Source of the DNA: Tenacibaculum sp. AHE14PA
GTDB taxonomy: Bacteria; Bacteroidota; Bacteroidia; Flavobacteriales; Flavobacteriaceae
Assembly: GCF_019278465.1 (NCBI RefSeq)
Contig: NZ_CP058983.1
Location: 2,727,501-2,791,500, forward strand
Direction of reading: 5' to 3'
Length of the DNA: 64,000 nucleotides
Of the stretch, positions 51,461 to 60,513 are shown one piece after another. The stretch's first letter is position 1. Every line of letters begins with the position of its first letter. The notes under the pieces are model-generated. The model worked only from the letters and a program-made list of their open reading frames with translations. It searched no databases and was not told the origin of the DNA. Both the position numbers and the translations under genes were made by a program.

Positions 51461-51504
51461 TATAACTAAAAAATTAGTTTAAACTAATTTTTTAGTTATA
51501 TTTG
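51461..51504 (+). promoter_or_regulatory. 40-bp palindromic double operator with promoter, likely for the BlaI-type repressor
   Basis: Positions 51461-51500 form a perfect palindrome made of two dyads: AACTAA-N4-TTAGTT at 51464-51479 and again at 51482-51497, centre to centre 18 bp. The -7 box TATATTTG (51497-51504) begins on the last base of the second dyad, so a bound repressor would block the promoter. The downstream operon encodes a BlaI-family repressor, the natural candidate. Confidence 0.75.
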
Positions 51505-51523
51505 AAGAGTTAAAATTTATAAA

Positions 51524-52441
51524 ATGACCATAATAAAGAAACGGAGCATAGTTTTTGTAGTAATCTTTTTAACAAGTTTTTGTTTCTCACAACAAAGAGC
51601 TGCTAATATTGATGTGCCAAAAATTAAAAATCCTAGGTTTTTAAAATCAGCAGGACCTACAATATATATAGATCAAACGCATCAAAATTTTCATCAAAAA
51701 GAAGGTAGATTCAAACCTTTTTCTGATTTATTAACTGCTGATGGTTATAAAGTAGATAGTCTCATCAATTTAAAAATATTAAAGAGCAATGATATTTTGG
51801 TGATTTCAAATCCGATACATCAAAAAAATGTTAGGAATTGGAGACAGCCAATTCATACAGCGTTTGCGAAAAACGAAATTAAATATATACAAAGTTGGGT
51901 TCAAAAAGGAGGTAGCTTATTATTAATTGCAGATCACATGCCTTTTGCCGGAGCAGCAAACAATTTAGCAAATGCTTTTGGTTTTAATTTTTGCGATGGT
52001 TTTGCTTATTTACAAAAAGAAGAAAGAAACTTGCCGGATGTTTTTTCGGAAGATAACGAGCGATTGGTAAGCTCAGAAATTACAAACGGAACTTTAGGTG
52101 AAAAAATAAATGCGATAACAACTTTTACAGGCTCGGCTTTTACAATTCCGAATTCAGCAAAAGGAATTTTAAAATTCAAAAAAGATGATTATTGTTTAGC
52201 GCCAGCAATTGCTTGGCAGTTTAATGATGAAACTCCAAGACACGGTTTAAAAGACAAATACCAAGGCGCAATTTTAACATACGGAAAAGGAAAAATAGCA
52301 GTTTTTGGCGAAGCAGCAATGTTTACGGCTCAGACAATAACAAATAATACGGGGACTTATAAGTTTGGATTCCATGCGGAAAGTGCACCCAATAATTTAG
52401 AATTTATCAGAAATTTAGTATTCTGGTTAAGTAAAAACTAA
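51524..52441 (+). CDS. exported DUF4350-domain protein
   Basis: 305 residues with a signal peptide (cleavage near FCFSQQ). The mature part has a class-I glutamine-amidotransferase-like alpha/beta pattern of the DUF4350 type: YIDQTHQNFH, SDLLTADGYKVDSL, DILVISNP, IKYIQSWVQKGGSLLLIADHMPF, and KIAVFGEAAMFTAQ. No catalytic Cys is seen at the expected nucleophile elbow, so it may bind rather than cleave a ligand. It is the first gene of the BlaI operon; the repressor gene begins 3 nt after its stop. Confidence 0.85.
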   Translation: MTIIKKRSIVFVVIFLTSFCFSQQRAANIDVPKIKNPRFLKSAGPTIYIDQTHQNFHQKEGRFKPFSDLLTADGYKVDSLINLKILKSNDILVISNPIHQKNVRNWRQPIHTAFAKNEIKYIQSWVQKGGSLLLIADHMPFAGAANNLANAFGFNFCDGFAYLQKEERNLPDVFSEDNERLVSSEITNGTLGEKINAITTFTGSAFTIPNSAKGILKFKKDDYCLAPAIAWQFNDETPRHGLKDKYQGAILTYGKGKIAVFGEAAMFTAQTITNNTGTYKFGFHAESAPNNLEFIRNLVFWLSKN

Positions 52442-52444
52442 CAG

Positions 52445-52807
52445 ATGAAACAATTAACAAAAGCAGAAGAACAGATAATGCAAGTTTTATGGCAATTGCA
52501 AGAAGCATCCGTAAAAAGTGTAATAGAAGAATTACCCATTCCGAAACCGGCATACAATACGGTTTCTACAATTATCAGAATTTTAGAAACCAAAGAATTT
52601 GTAGGGCATAAAACGAAAGGTAGAGGTTATGTGTATTATCCGTTAATAGAAAAATCGTCTTATAGCAACCAAAGTTTACATAAGTTAATGGACGGTTATT
52701 TTGGAGGGTCATTTAAAAGTATGGTGTCGTTTTTTATGAAAGAAAACGAAATGAACATTAACGAGCTTGAAAGCATTTTAAAGGAAGCTAATAAAAATAA
52801 AAAATAA
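52445..52807 (+). CDS. BlaI/MecI/CopY-family repressor
   Basis: A 120-residue winged-helix repressor. The N terminus LTKAEEQIMQVLWQLQEASVKSVIEEL and the recognition helix region PAYNTVSTIIRILETKEFVGHKTKGRGYVYYPL are typical of the family; the C-terminal 40 residues are the dimerisation helices that the partner protease usually cuts. It likely binds the palindrome at 51461-51500 and so controls its own operon. Its sensor partner is the M56 protein downstream. Confidence 0.95.
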   Translation: MKQLTKAEEQIMQVLWQLQEASVKSVIEELPIPKPAYNTVSTIIRILETKEFVGHKTKGRGYVYYPLIEKSSYSNQSLHKLMDGYFGGSFKSMVSFFMKENEMNINELESILKEANKNKK

Positions 52808-52808
52808 C

Positions 52809-52896
52809 TGTCAGTTCGAGTAAATTTTGAAGCATAAAAAATTTGTATCGAGAACATTTTACAAGTTTATTTCTATCAATAAAACTCGAAGTTATA
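52809..52896. repeat. TGTCAGTTCGAGT-type repeat between blaI-like and M56 genes
   Basis: TGTCAGTTCGAGTAAATTTT, then TTTGTATCGAGAAC (to 52855), match the left half of the 51082 element; AACTCGAAGTTAT near 52884-52896 may be a worn right end. It fills the 106-nt gap between two genes of one operon, so it is transcribed with them. It also overlaps a possible 29-codon upstream extension of the M56 frame, which I therefore rejected. Confidence 0.75.
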
Positions 52897-52913
52897 ACAT
52901 AAAAAAAAAAGCC

Positions 52914-54155
52914 ATGATAAATTATATAATTCAAGTCATCTTATTTCAGACATTGTTTGTTGCCGTTTATGATTTCTTTTTAAGTAAAGAAACTTTTTTT
53001 ACCAAAAACAGGTGGTATTTATTAAGTACATCGGTTATTTCATTTTTATTACCGCTTTTTAAAATACCAACCATACAAAAAGTAGTTCAGTTAGAATACA
53101 CCATTTTATTACCCGAAGTAGTTTTGTCTCCACAAAGTGTATTAGAAAAAGCAGCTTGGTATCAATCTATAAATTATTTAGATGTTTTATTTATAGCGGG
53201 GAGTTTACTTTTTTTAACAATTTTTATTATAAAACTACAGCGAATAGTCCGTTTAATTTTTAAATACGGAAGTGAAAACAGACAGGCATACAAATTAGTG
53301 TTGTTGCCTAAAAACGCCAAAGCATTTTCGTTTTTTAACTATATCTTTTTAGGAAAAGGAATTCCGGCAGCGAAACAAGAAAAGATAATAGAACACGAGC
53401 TAGTACATAGTTTACAAAAACACACCTTTGATTTATTGTTTTTCGAGTTTTTAAGAATATTCATGTGGTTTAACCCGATGGTGTATGTGTATCAAAACCG
53501 TATATCGTTGGTACACGAATATATTTCAGACGATGTAGTAACGAAATCAACCGAAAAAGAAAACTACATCAACAATTTATTATCCGATATTTTTCAGGTA
53601 GAAAACATCTCATTCGTAAATCAATTTTACAAACATTCATTAATTAAAAAAAGAGTTATTATGATGACAAAAGGAAAATCAAAACAAGTAAAGCAATTAA
53701 AGTATCTATTATTAATTCCGTTGTTGGCTAGTATGGTGTTGTATGCTTCTTGTTCAAGCACTAAAAAGGTTACTAAAAAAGTTGAAATTATAGAGGTCGT
53801 AGAAGTAGAAGATGTCCCATTTTCTATTTTAGATAAATACCCAACTTTCCCAGGATGTGAAGAAGGAGATAAAGTTTGTTTTAATAAAAGTATGGCTAAG
53901 TTTACAGCTGAAAATTTTAAAATTAAAAACAAAGATTCTTTGGGGTTAGTTCCTGGTAAAAAAAGAATCTATGTGCAGTTTAAGATTGATACAGATGGTA
54001 GTATTGTTAGTGTAAATGCACATGCTCCCCATCCGAAGTTAAAAGAACAAGCTATTGAGATGCTAAAAAAGTTACCAAAAATGAAACCAGGAGAAAAAGC
54101 TGGAAAAAAAGTTAGAACAGGCTATACACTTCCTATTACATTTGAGATAAAGTAA
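52914..54155 (+). CDS. BlaR1-type M56 metallopeptidase with TonB_C-like outer domain
   Basis: About 413 residues from ATG 52914. Membrane helices lie at about 5-25, 33-52 and 92-112. The cytoplasmic-face zinc peptidase has HELVH (HExxH, about residue 160) and a distal EYISDD that supplies the third ligand region. After a further helix (LLLIPLLASMVLYASC, about 265-282) the protein ends not in a penicillin-binding domain but in a TonB_C-like module (PTFPGCEEGDKVCF, FKIDTDGSIVSVNAH, KMKPGEKAGKKV). It likely senses an envelope signal and cleaves the BlaI-type repressor. The trigger is unknown. Confidence 0.9.
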   Translation: MINYIIQVILFQTLFVAVYDFFLSKETFFTKNRWYLLSTSVISFLLPLFKIPTIQKVVQLEYTILLPEVVLSPQSVLEKAAWYQSINYLDVLFIAGSLLFLTIFIIKLQRIVRLIFKYGSENRQAYKLVLLPKNAKAFSFFNYIFLGKGIPAAKQEKIIEHELVHSLQKHTFDLLFFEFLRIFMWFNPMVYVYQNRISLVHEYISDDVVTKSTEKENYINNLLSDIFQVENISFVNQFYKHSLIKKRVIMMTKGKSKQVKQLKYLLLIPLLASMVLYASCSSTKKVTKKVEIIEVVEVEDVPFSILDKYPTFPGCEEGDKVCFNKSMAKFTAENFKIKNKDSLGLVPGKKRIYVQFKIDTDGSIVSVNAHAPHPKLKEQAIEMLKKLPKMKPGEKAGKKVRTGYTLPITFEIK

Positions 54156-54163
54156 ATTTAACT

Positions 54164-55417
54164 ATGAAAAAGAAAATTTTAACTATTGTTCTTATTATTT
54201 CATTTTTTAAAGTCGGGGCGCAAACCTCGACTTTTATTACTGTAGATAGCTTGGTACATATTGGGCGTTATCAAAAAGCATTAGCGCAACTTAAAAAATT
54301 ACAAGAGAGTTATCAATCAACTAAAAGGATGGCAACCATTTATAGTTCTATTGATAATTACAAAGAAGCATCTAAATATTACGAAAAAGCACTGTTGCTA
54401 AACAACGAGTATTCGGTTAAAGTAGCTTTAGGAAAAAGTTATCAAAAAGAAAAAAAGTTACAAAAAGCAATTACAGTTTTTGAAGAAATTACAACTACCG
54501 ATTCAGATAATTCATTAATAAATTATCAATTAGGAAAACTGTATTTACAAACAAAACAACCTAAGAAAGCAAAGTTTATTTTTGAGGAGCTCATAAAAAA
54601 AGATGAAAGCAATGCAAACTATCATTATCAAATGGCAATTGTATATACGTTATTTAAAAAGAGAGATTTAAAAATTAATAGTTTTTTAGCAACTTATAAA
54701 AACGACAACGAACATATAAAAGCAATTCACCAATTGGCAGTTGCGTATACACTTTTAAGAGATAAAGATTCTGCCAATTTATTTATTGATAAAGGTTTAA
54801 AGGTAAACGGAAACCATATTGCGTTAAATAGATTAAAAATTAATAATTTATATAGAAATAAAAAATACTTAAAAGCTATTGACTTATTGGAAAAAATTGA
54901 TTCACTAGAGCCAAACGAGCACTACACAAAAAAGATGTTAGGACGCAGTTTTTTTAAGTTGAAAGACTATGAAAAAGCAAGAAACAATTTTAAGAAAGCA
55001 CTAAAAATTGATAGAGCAGATTTTAAATCATACACGTATTTAGGTGATATTGATTTTGCTGAAAAAGACTATAAAAGTGCTCGTTTTAATTATTGGTTTG
55101 CAACATACGTAGGTAAAGAAGCCCGAGATACAGAATATTATCAGTTAGCAAGAGCTTATAAAGAATTAGGTAAGCCAAAAGAAGAAATGAATGCTTACCG
55201 AGATGCTTATGAAGAAAATTTTAAGAATTACAGAGCATTATTTCAGTTAGCAAATACTTCAGAAAATTTTTATAAGGATAAAAAAATAGCGTACAAGTAT
55301 TATAAAAACTACCTGAATAAGTTTAGAACTAGTGACTCTTTACTAACGAGTCAGGTAAAAACACGTTTAAAAGAAATTAAAAAGTTTTATTTCTTAAAAG
55401 GAGAACTGCTAGAGTAA
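54164..55417 (+). CDS. exported tetratricopeptide-repeat protein
   Basis: 417 residues with a signal peptide (cleavage near KVGAQ) and at least eight TPR units from about residue 25 to 400. Examples are MATIYSSIDNYKEASKYYEKAL, LGKLYLQTKQPKKAKFIFEEL, LGRSFFKLKDYEKARNNFKKAL and YLGDIDFAEKDYKSARFNYW. It is probably a periplasmic scaffold. It starts 8 nt after the M56 stop, so it belongs to the BlaI-controlled operon; its binding partner is not evident. Confidence 0.9.
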   Translation: MKKKILTIVLIISFFKVGAQTSTFITVDSLVHIGRYQKALAQLKKLQESYQSTKRMATIYSSIDNYKEASKYYEKALLLNNEYSVKVALGKSYQKEKKLQKAITVFEEITTTDSDNSLINYQLGKLYLQTKQPKKAKFIFEELIKKDESNANYHYQMAIVYTLFKKRDLKINSFLATYKNDNEHIKAIHQLAVAYTLLRDKDSANLFIDKGLKVNGNHIALNRLKINNLYRNKKYLKAIDLLEKIDSLEPNEHYTKKMLGRSFFKLKDYEKARNNFKKALKIDRADFKSYTYLGDIDFAEKDYKSARFNYWFATYVGKEARDTEYYQLARAYKELGKPKEEMNAYRDAYEENFKNYRALFQLANTSENFYKDKKIAYKYYKNYLNKFRTSDSLLTSQVKTRLKEIKKFYFLKGELLE

Positions 55418-55452
55418 ATCATTTTTTGTATTTTCATCTCAAAATCAAGGAG

Positions 55453-55917
55453 ATGCGATTTTTTTATGTGATTTTTTTTATAGTAATTTTTACAAATTTG
55501 AGTTGTGGTTTTTTATCAGAAGATGATAAAAATCACAACTTAAATACTGTTATTGATTATACAAAAGTAGATGTTTCTCCGACTTTTAAAAACTGTAAAA
55601 ATTTATCGATTAAAAAAAATAGCGTTTGTTTTAGTGAAGAGATACATAAAAGAATGCAAGCTTCTTTAACAACGTATAACTTCGTAACCGAACAAACTAT
55701 TAATGAAACTGTTTTAATCGATTTATTAATTGATAACAAAGGGAAGTTTAGGCTTAAAAAAATTACAGCATCGATAGCTATTAAAAATCAACTACCTAAA
55801 TTAGATAGTGTTTTAAGAAGTGCTATTAAGAAGTTACCAAGAATTACTCCTGCTTTTAAAAGAGGTATTCCGGTAACAACACAATATCAATTACCTTTAA
55901 AAGTTGAGGTTTATTAA
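55453..55917 (+). CDS. lipoprotein with TonB_C-like domain
   Basis: About 154 residues from ATG 55453, with a lipobox (NLSC, Cys about 18). The mature part resembles the outer domain of the M56 protein: SPTFKNCKN, SVCFSEEIHKRM, LIDLLIDNKGKFRLKKI and LPRITPAFKRGIPVTTQYQLP correspond to similar blocks there. It may compete with, or bind to, the sensor domain; this is inference. It is the last gene of the operon and ends 2 nt from the stop of the convergent GH3 gene, with no terminator between. Confidence 0.82.
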   Translation: MRFFYVIFFIVIFTNLSCGFLSEDDKNHNLNTVIDYTKVDVSPTFKNCKNLSIKKNSVCFSEEIHKRMQASLTTYNFVTEQTINETVLIDLLIDNKGKFRLKKITASIAIKNQLPKLDSVLRSAIKKLPRITPAFKRGIPVTTQYQLPLKVEVY

Positions 55918-55919
55918 AC

Positions 55920-57428
55920 TTATAAGTTTAACAGTTCCTCTACAAAATCACGTTTGTTAGATAAGCGAGGTACTTTATGTTGGCCACCAAGTTTTCCTTT
56001 TTCTCGTAGCCAATCGTAAAATAAATTTTCACGAGCTTCATGTATAATCGGCATTGCCAATGTTAAATTGTTGTAGCGTTTAGCCTCGTAATCTGAATTG
56101 ATAGTTTTTAAAGAGTTATCTAACAATTCGGTAAAGTATTTAATGTTTTTAGGCGGTTTACTAAATTCGATAATCCACTCATGACCGCCACTTTTTTTAC
56201 CATCCATAAAAATAGGACCAACAGTGTAATCTTTAATGTTTGCATCGGTTTTTTCACTAGCCGCTTTTAATGCTTTTTCAGCATTTTCGATAATTAGTTC
56301 TTCACCAAAAACATTAATATGATGTTTGGTTCGGCCGGTAATTTTAATTCGATAAGGGTCTGTTGAAGTAAACTTAATAGTATCACCAATTAAATAACGC
56401 CATAAACCGCCATTTGTAGTAATTACAATGGCATAATTCACGCCTTTTTTAACTTCGGAAAGTGAAATTGCAGTTGAGTTTTCTCCGTCATAAGTATTCA
56501 TCGGAATAAACTCATAAAAAATACCATAATCTAACATTAGTAGCATTTCATCAGAATTATTTCTGTCCTGAATTCCAAAAAAACCTTCTGAAGCGTTATA
56601 GGTTTCATAGTATTTGAAATCCTTTTTCGGAATCAGTTTTTTATATTGTTCACGGTATGGACTAAAGTTTACGCCACCATGAAAATAAACTTCTAGGTTT
56701 GGCCAAACTTCTAAAATATTGTCTTTTCCTGTTTTTTCTAAAACACGATTTAATAAAACCAACATCCAGCTAGGAACCCCAACTAAACTCGTAATGTTTT
56801 CATCGATAGTTTCATCAATAATAGCTTCCATTTTAGTTTCCCATTCAGCCATTAAAGAAACTTCCTGGCTAGGAGCAGAGCTGAAATCTGCCCAAAAAGG
56901 TAAGTTTTCGGTTATAATTGCAGATAAATCGCCGAAATAAGAATTATTGTCTTCGTAAATAGCTGTACTCCCTCCTAATTTTAATCCTTTACCTTTAAAC
57001 ATTTGTGTGTCTTCATTATTATTAATGTATAAACACAGCATGTCTTTTCCTGCTTTTAGATGACAGCCTTCTAGCGCTTCATCACTAACAGGTATAAATT
57101 TACTTTTGGCATTGGTAGTTCCGCTACTTTTTGCAAACCAATGAATAGGCGTAGGCCAAAATAAATTTTGTTCTCCTTTTCTACAACGCTCAATAAGAGG
57201 TTCTATACTTTCGTATTTCTGAATAGGAACATTGTTAGAAAAATCAGTGTAATTATGTATGGATGCAAAAGAATGTTGTTTTCCAAATTCGGTATTCTTG
57301 GCAGTATTTAGTAATTTTTGTATTAGTTCATCTTGTACATCAACAGGATATTTTAAAAATAATTCTACTTGATGTTTACGCTTTTTTAAAAACCAAGAAA
57401 TGATAGAATTTATAAATGGAAACGACAT
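55920..57428 (-). CDS. GH3-family acyl-adenylating enzyme
   Basis: A 502-residue protein of the GH3 group (ANL superfamily), named after plant auxin-amido synthetases. ATP-binding motifs are seen: SSGTTNAKSKFIPVS (motif 1), YNASEGFFGIQ (motif 2) and GGLWRYLIGDTIKF (motif 3), then GRTKHHINVFGEELI. It should activate a carboxylic acid with ATP and join it to an amine; bacterial substrates are unknown. ATG start; monocistronic. Confidence 0.9.
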   Translation of the reverse strand: MSFPFINSIISWFLKKRKHQVELFLKYPVDVQDELIQKLLNTAKNTEFGKQHSFASIHNYTDFSNNVPIQKYESIEPLIERCRKGEQNLFWPTPIHWFAKSSGTTNAKSKFIPVSDEALEGCHLKAGKDMLCLYINNNEDTQMFKGKGLKLGGSTAIYEDNNSYFGDLSAIITENLPFWADFSSAPSQEVSLMAEWETKMEAIIDETIDENITSLVGVPSWMLVLLNRVLEKTGKDNILEVWPNLEVYFHGGVNFSPYREQYKKLIPKKDFKYYETYNASEGFFGIQDRNNSDEMLLMLDYGIFYEFIPMNTYDGENSTAISLSEVKKGVNYAIVITTNGGLWRYLIGDTIKFTSTDPYRIKITGRTKHHINVFGEELIIENAEKALKAASEKTDANIKDYTVGPIFMDGKKSGGHEWIIEFSKPPKNIKYFTELLDNSLKTINSDYEAKRYNNLTLAMPIIHEARENLFYDWLREKGKLGGQHKVPRLSNKRDFVEELLNL

Positions 57429-57493
57429 ATATTACCTCTTAATTTAATTATTTACTGTAAGTTTGTGAAGCTAAAAGTAATAAAATTTAAGAC

Positions 57494-58288
57494 ATGCAAT
57501 ACCAAGGAGTTTTAAAAAAAATGACAACTGAAAATTTAGATACAGTTCAGTATTATTTAGATATGAAATCTGATTTTATAAATGTGAATCAGTTGCTAAA
57601 TAAAAGTATCACATTAAGTTTTGTTACTTATGAGTGTTTAAACTGTCATTTAGAAAAAGAGGTATACCGTCAAGGTTTTTGTAAAAGTTGTTTTTTTGAT
57701 ACACCAAATGCTGGAGATTGGATTATGCGACCTGAATTAAGTAAAGCGCATTTAGGAATTGAAGATCGCGATTTAGAGTATGAGAAAAAAGTGCAATTAA
57801 AACCGCATATTGTTTATTTGGCAAACTCTAGTAATGTAAAAGTTGGAGTTACCAGAAAACAGCAAGTACCAACACGTTGGATAGATCAAGGGGCACATGA
57901 GGCAATTGAAATTGTTGAGGTTCCTAATCGTTATTTAGCAGGAATTACAGAAGTAGCTTTAAAAGAGCATGTAGCTGATAAAACCAATTGGCGAAAAATG
58001 CTTAAGAATGATGTTGTAGATGAAAGCCTAGTGTCTTGGCAAGAGAAATTAAGAGAGTTTATACCTGCAGAGGCGCAAGAGTACATTATAGAAAATAATA
58101 AAGAGACTATTATTAATTTTCCTGTTGCTAAATATCCATTAAAACCTAAAAGTTTAAATATTGTAAAAGAACAAACTTATACGGGTGTTTTGGTTGGTGT
58201 TAAAGGGCAATATTTAATTTTTGAAGATGAAACTGTTTTTAACGTTAGAGCTAACGAAGGTTTGGTGGTTAAATTAGAGTTGGTTTAG
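57494..58288 (+). CDS. DUF2797 protein
   Basis: 264 residues. A zinc-ribbon-like CLNCHLEKEVYRQGFCKSC (CxxC...CxxC, about 49-67) is followed by HIVYLANSSNVKVGVTRKQQVPTRWIDQGA and YLAGITEVALKEHVADKTNWRKML, the DUF2797 core, and a short beta tail. The core resembles GIY-YIG-type folds in outline, but no function is known to me. It is transcribed away from the GH3 gene and ends before a bidirectional terminator. Confidence 0.85.
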   Translation: MQYQGVLKKMTTENLDTVQYYLDMKSDFINVNQLLNKSITLSFVTYECLNCHLEKEVYRQGFCKSCFFDTPNAGDWIMRPELSKAHLGIEDRDLEYEKKVQLKPHIVYLANSSNVKVGVTRKQQVPTRWIDQGAHEAIEIVEVPNRYLAGITEVALKEHVADKTNWRKMLKNDVVDESLVSWQEKLREFIPAEAQEYIIENNKETIINFPVAKYPLKPKSLNIVKEQTYTGVLVGVKGQYLIFEDETVFNVRANEGLVVKLELV

Positions 58289-58364
58289 TAAGTAATTATT
58301 ATTATTATGAGTTTCGGAATCAGTTTCAGAATGACGTTAGATTATAATTTGAAACAGCTATAAT

Positions 58365-58394
58365 AAAAAAAGCAGCCCGTAGGCTGCTTTTTTT
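58365..58394. terminator. bidirectional terminator between DUF2797 and the protease gene
   Basis: AAAAAAAGCAGCC-CGTA-GGCTGCTTTTTTT, placed between two convergent genes and reaching the protease stop codon. Confidence 0.9.
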
Positions 58395-60513
58395 ATTGTT
58401 TTACAATGGTATAATTTTTATTCATTTTTAATTCACTCAGCACATTAAGCGCTTCGTTTAAATAAATATCTTTTTTTAAGTTCTTATGCCATACAACACG
58501 TTTTTCTTTTAAAACAGTATCTTTTGTAAATAAGTTTAGCTCGTATTTTGGAGAGTTAAAAGTTAAGTTAGAATCAAATTTATAAAGGTCTTTAAACTGT
58601 TCAGCTTCTTTTGTTTTGTTCTCACTTTCTTTTTTGTAAGTGCTATATTTTAAAGAATAGAGTCTTTCTTCTTGATTTTTCTTCAACCATTTAGCATACT
58701 CATTAATTTTCTTGAATTTTTCATCGTTAAGAACACGTTGTTGACTCTTATAAATAGCATCTGCAAAATTACTATAGGTATTTGTTGTGCTATATTTGGC
58801 TTGTTCTACCTTATCCCAAGGTAAAGCGCCGTCTAAATCACGCTCACCAAATTTCATGTAGCTATATCTTGTAGGTAATGATATATCAGAATACACACCT
58901 TCAATTTGAGTAGACCCACCATTTATTCTGTAAAATTTTTGAATGGTCATTTTCAACGCGCCTAAATCACTCGGGTATTTTTCATAAAAACGGTTAATAG
59001 GCAACACATTTTGCACGGTTCCTTTACCATAAGTTTGTTTACCACCTATAATTACACCACGCTTATAATCTTGCATTGCAGCAGCAAAAATTTCAGAAGC
59101 CGAAGCAGAAAATTCATTCACCATTACAACTAAAGGTCCATTCCATTGAATTTTAGCATCAGTATCGTTTTTTACTAAAGGAGCTTCTTCTCTATACTTT
59201 ACTTGTACAATAGGTCCTTTTTCAATAAATAATCCACCAATTTCAATAGCTGTTTTTAAAGAGCCACCACCATTATCACGTAAATCAACAATTAACCCTT
59301 TTACGTTTTCGTTTTTTAATCGCTCAATTTCTTTCTCCATGTCTTTCGCTGCATCACGGCGGCTTAAGTCATTAAAATCAATATAAAATCTAGGTAGATC
59401 TATAATTCCGTATTTCTCACCATTTTTTTCAACAATACTCGATTTTACAAAAGTCTCATCCAATTCAACAACATCTCTAATAATAGGAATTACTTTAGTT
59501 GAACCATCAATTTTTTTCTTAACAGTTAAGCGAACCTCTGTACCTTTTTTTCCTTTGATAAATTTAATAGCATCATCTAAACGCATACCAACAATATCTA
59601 AAGGTTCTGCATCTCCTTGTGCCACCTTTAAAATAATATCTTCAGGTTCTAAATCGCCTTGTTTCCATGCTGGCCCTCCAGAAATTAGTTCAACAATATG
59701 TGTATACATTCCTTTTTTCTGTAAACGTGCACCAATACCTTCTAATTTACCTGACATTTCTTGATCGAAACGAGATTTCGTACGAGGAGACATATAAGTT
59801 GTATGTGGATCAAAACCACTAACTACACTGTTTAAGAAAGTAGAATACCAATCCGAATTTTCAAGTTCATCAATGCGTTGGTATAATTCATTCATGCTTT
59901 TTAAGACTTCTTTTCTTGCTTCTTTTTCAAGTTCAGAAAATGTTTTCTTTTTAAAAGTAGTGTCTTTTTTAGCTTTATCATTTTGTAAGTCTTCCGCATC
60001 TTCAATTCTACTTAAAATAGAAAGTTTTAACTGTTTTCTCCAATAATCAATTAATTCACTTTCATTTTTAGCAAATGGTATTTTGTCGTAATCAACATCA
60101 ATAGCTTCATTTTTTTTGTAATTAAAAGGTTGTGCTAATAATGCGCGGTAATTAACCTTTGCAGCGCCTAGTTTTGCTAAAAATCGATTGTATACTAATT
60201 TGTAAAAATCAATTTTAGTGTCTTTTAATTGGTTATCTATTTGATATTTAAATTGAGAAAACTCTTTTAAATCTTCTTTTGTAAAATATCTTTTATTAGG
60301 ATCTAAACCATCAATAAATGTATTGTAAACATGTTCAGAAAAATCATCATTTAGTTCTTTTTGAACATAATGATATCTGCTTAAAATATTTTTTAAAACA
60401 TATACAATTACTCTGTCTTTATCAGGATCTGGTTCAGAAGCCGTATTCGAATAAGTTGCGTTTGAAAATAATAGCGTAATAGCTAAAAAAGGAATTATAA
60501 ATTTCGTCTTCAT
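58393..60513 (-). CDS. carboxy-terminal (tail-specific) processing protease
   Basis: A 706-residue periplasmic S41 peptidase of the Prc/Tsp form. A signal peptide (cleavage near ATYS) is followed by a long N-terminal helical domain, a PDZ domain (about 245-330, GIGARLQKKGMYTHIVELISGGPAW) and the catalytic domain. The Ser-Lys dyad lies in NEFSASASEIFA (Ser about 471) and TYGKGTVQ (Lys about 496). A C-terminal DUF3340-like part completes the usual Prc length. It degrades proteins from their C termini in the envelope. ATG start; monocistronic. Confidence 0.94.
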   Translation of the reverse strand: MKTKFIIPFLAITLLFSNATYSNTASEPDPDKDRVIVYVLKNILSRYHYVQKELNDDFSEHVYNTFIDGLDPNKRYFTKEDLKEFSQFKYQIDNQLKDTKIDFYKLVYNRFLAKLGAAKVNYRALLAQPFNYKKNEAIDVDYDKIPFAKNESELIDYWRKQLKLSILSRIEDAEDLQNDKAKKDTTFKKKTFSELEKEARKEVLKSMNELYQRIDELENSDWYSTFLNSVVSGFDPHTTYMSPRTKSRFDQEMSGKLEGIGARLQKKGMYTHIVELISGGPAWKQGDLEPEDIILKVAQGDAEPLDIVGMRLDDAIKFIKGKKGTEVRLTVKKKIDGSTKVIPIIRDVVELDETFVKSSIVEKNGEKYGIIDLPRFYIDFNDLSRRDAAKDMEKEIERLKNENVKGLIVDLRDNGGGSLKTAIEIGGLFIEKGPIVQVKYREEAPLVKNDTDAKIQWNGPLVVMVNEFSASASEIFAAAMQDYKRGVIIGGKQTYGKGTVQNVLPINRFYEKYPSDLGALKMTIQKFYRINGGSTQIEGVYSDISLPTRYSYMKFGERDLDGALPWDKVEQAKYSTTNTYSNFADAIYKSQQRVLNDEKFKKINEYAKWLKKNQEERLYSLKYSTYKKESENKTKEAEQFKDLYKFDSNLTFNSPKYELNLFTKDTVLKEKRVVWHKNLKKDIYLNEALNVLSELKMNKNYTIVKQ

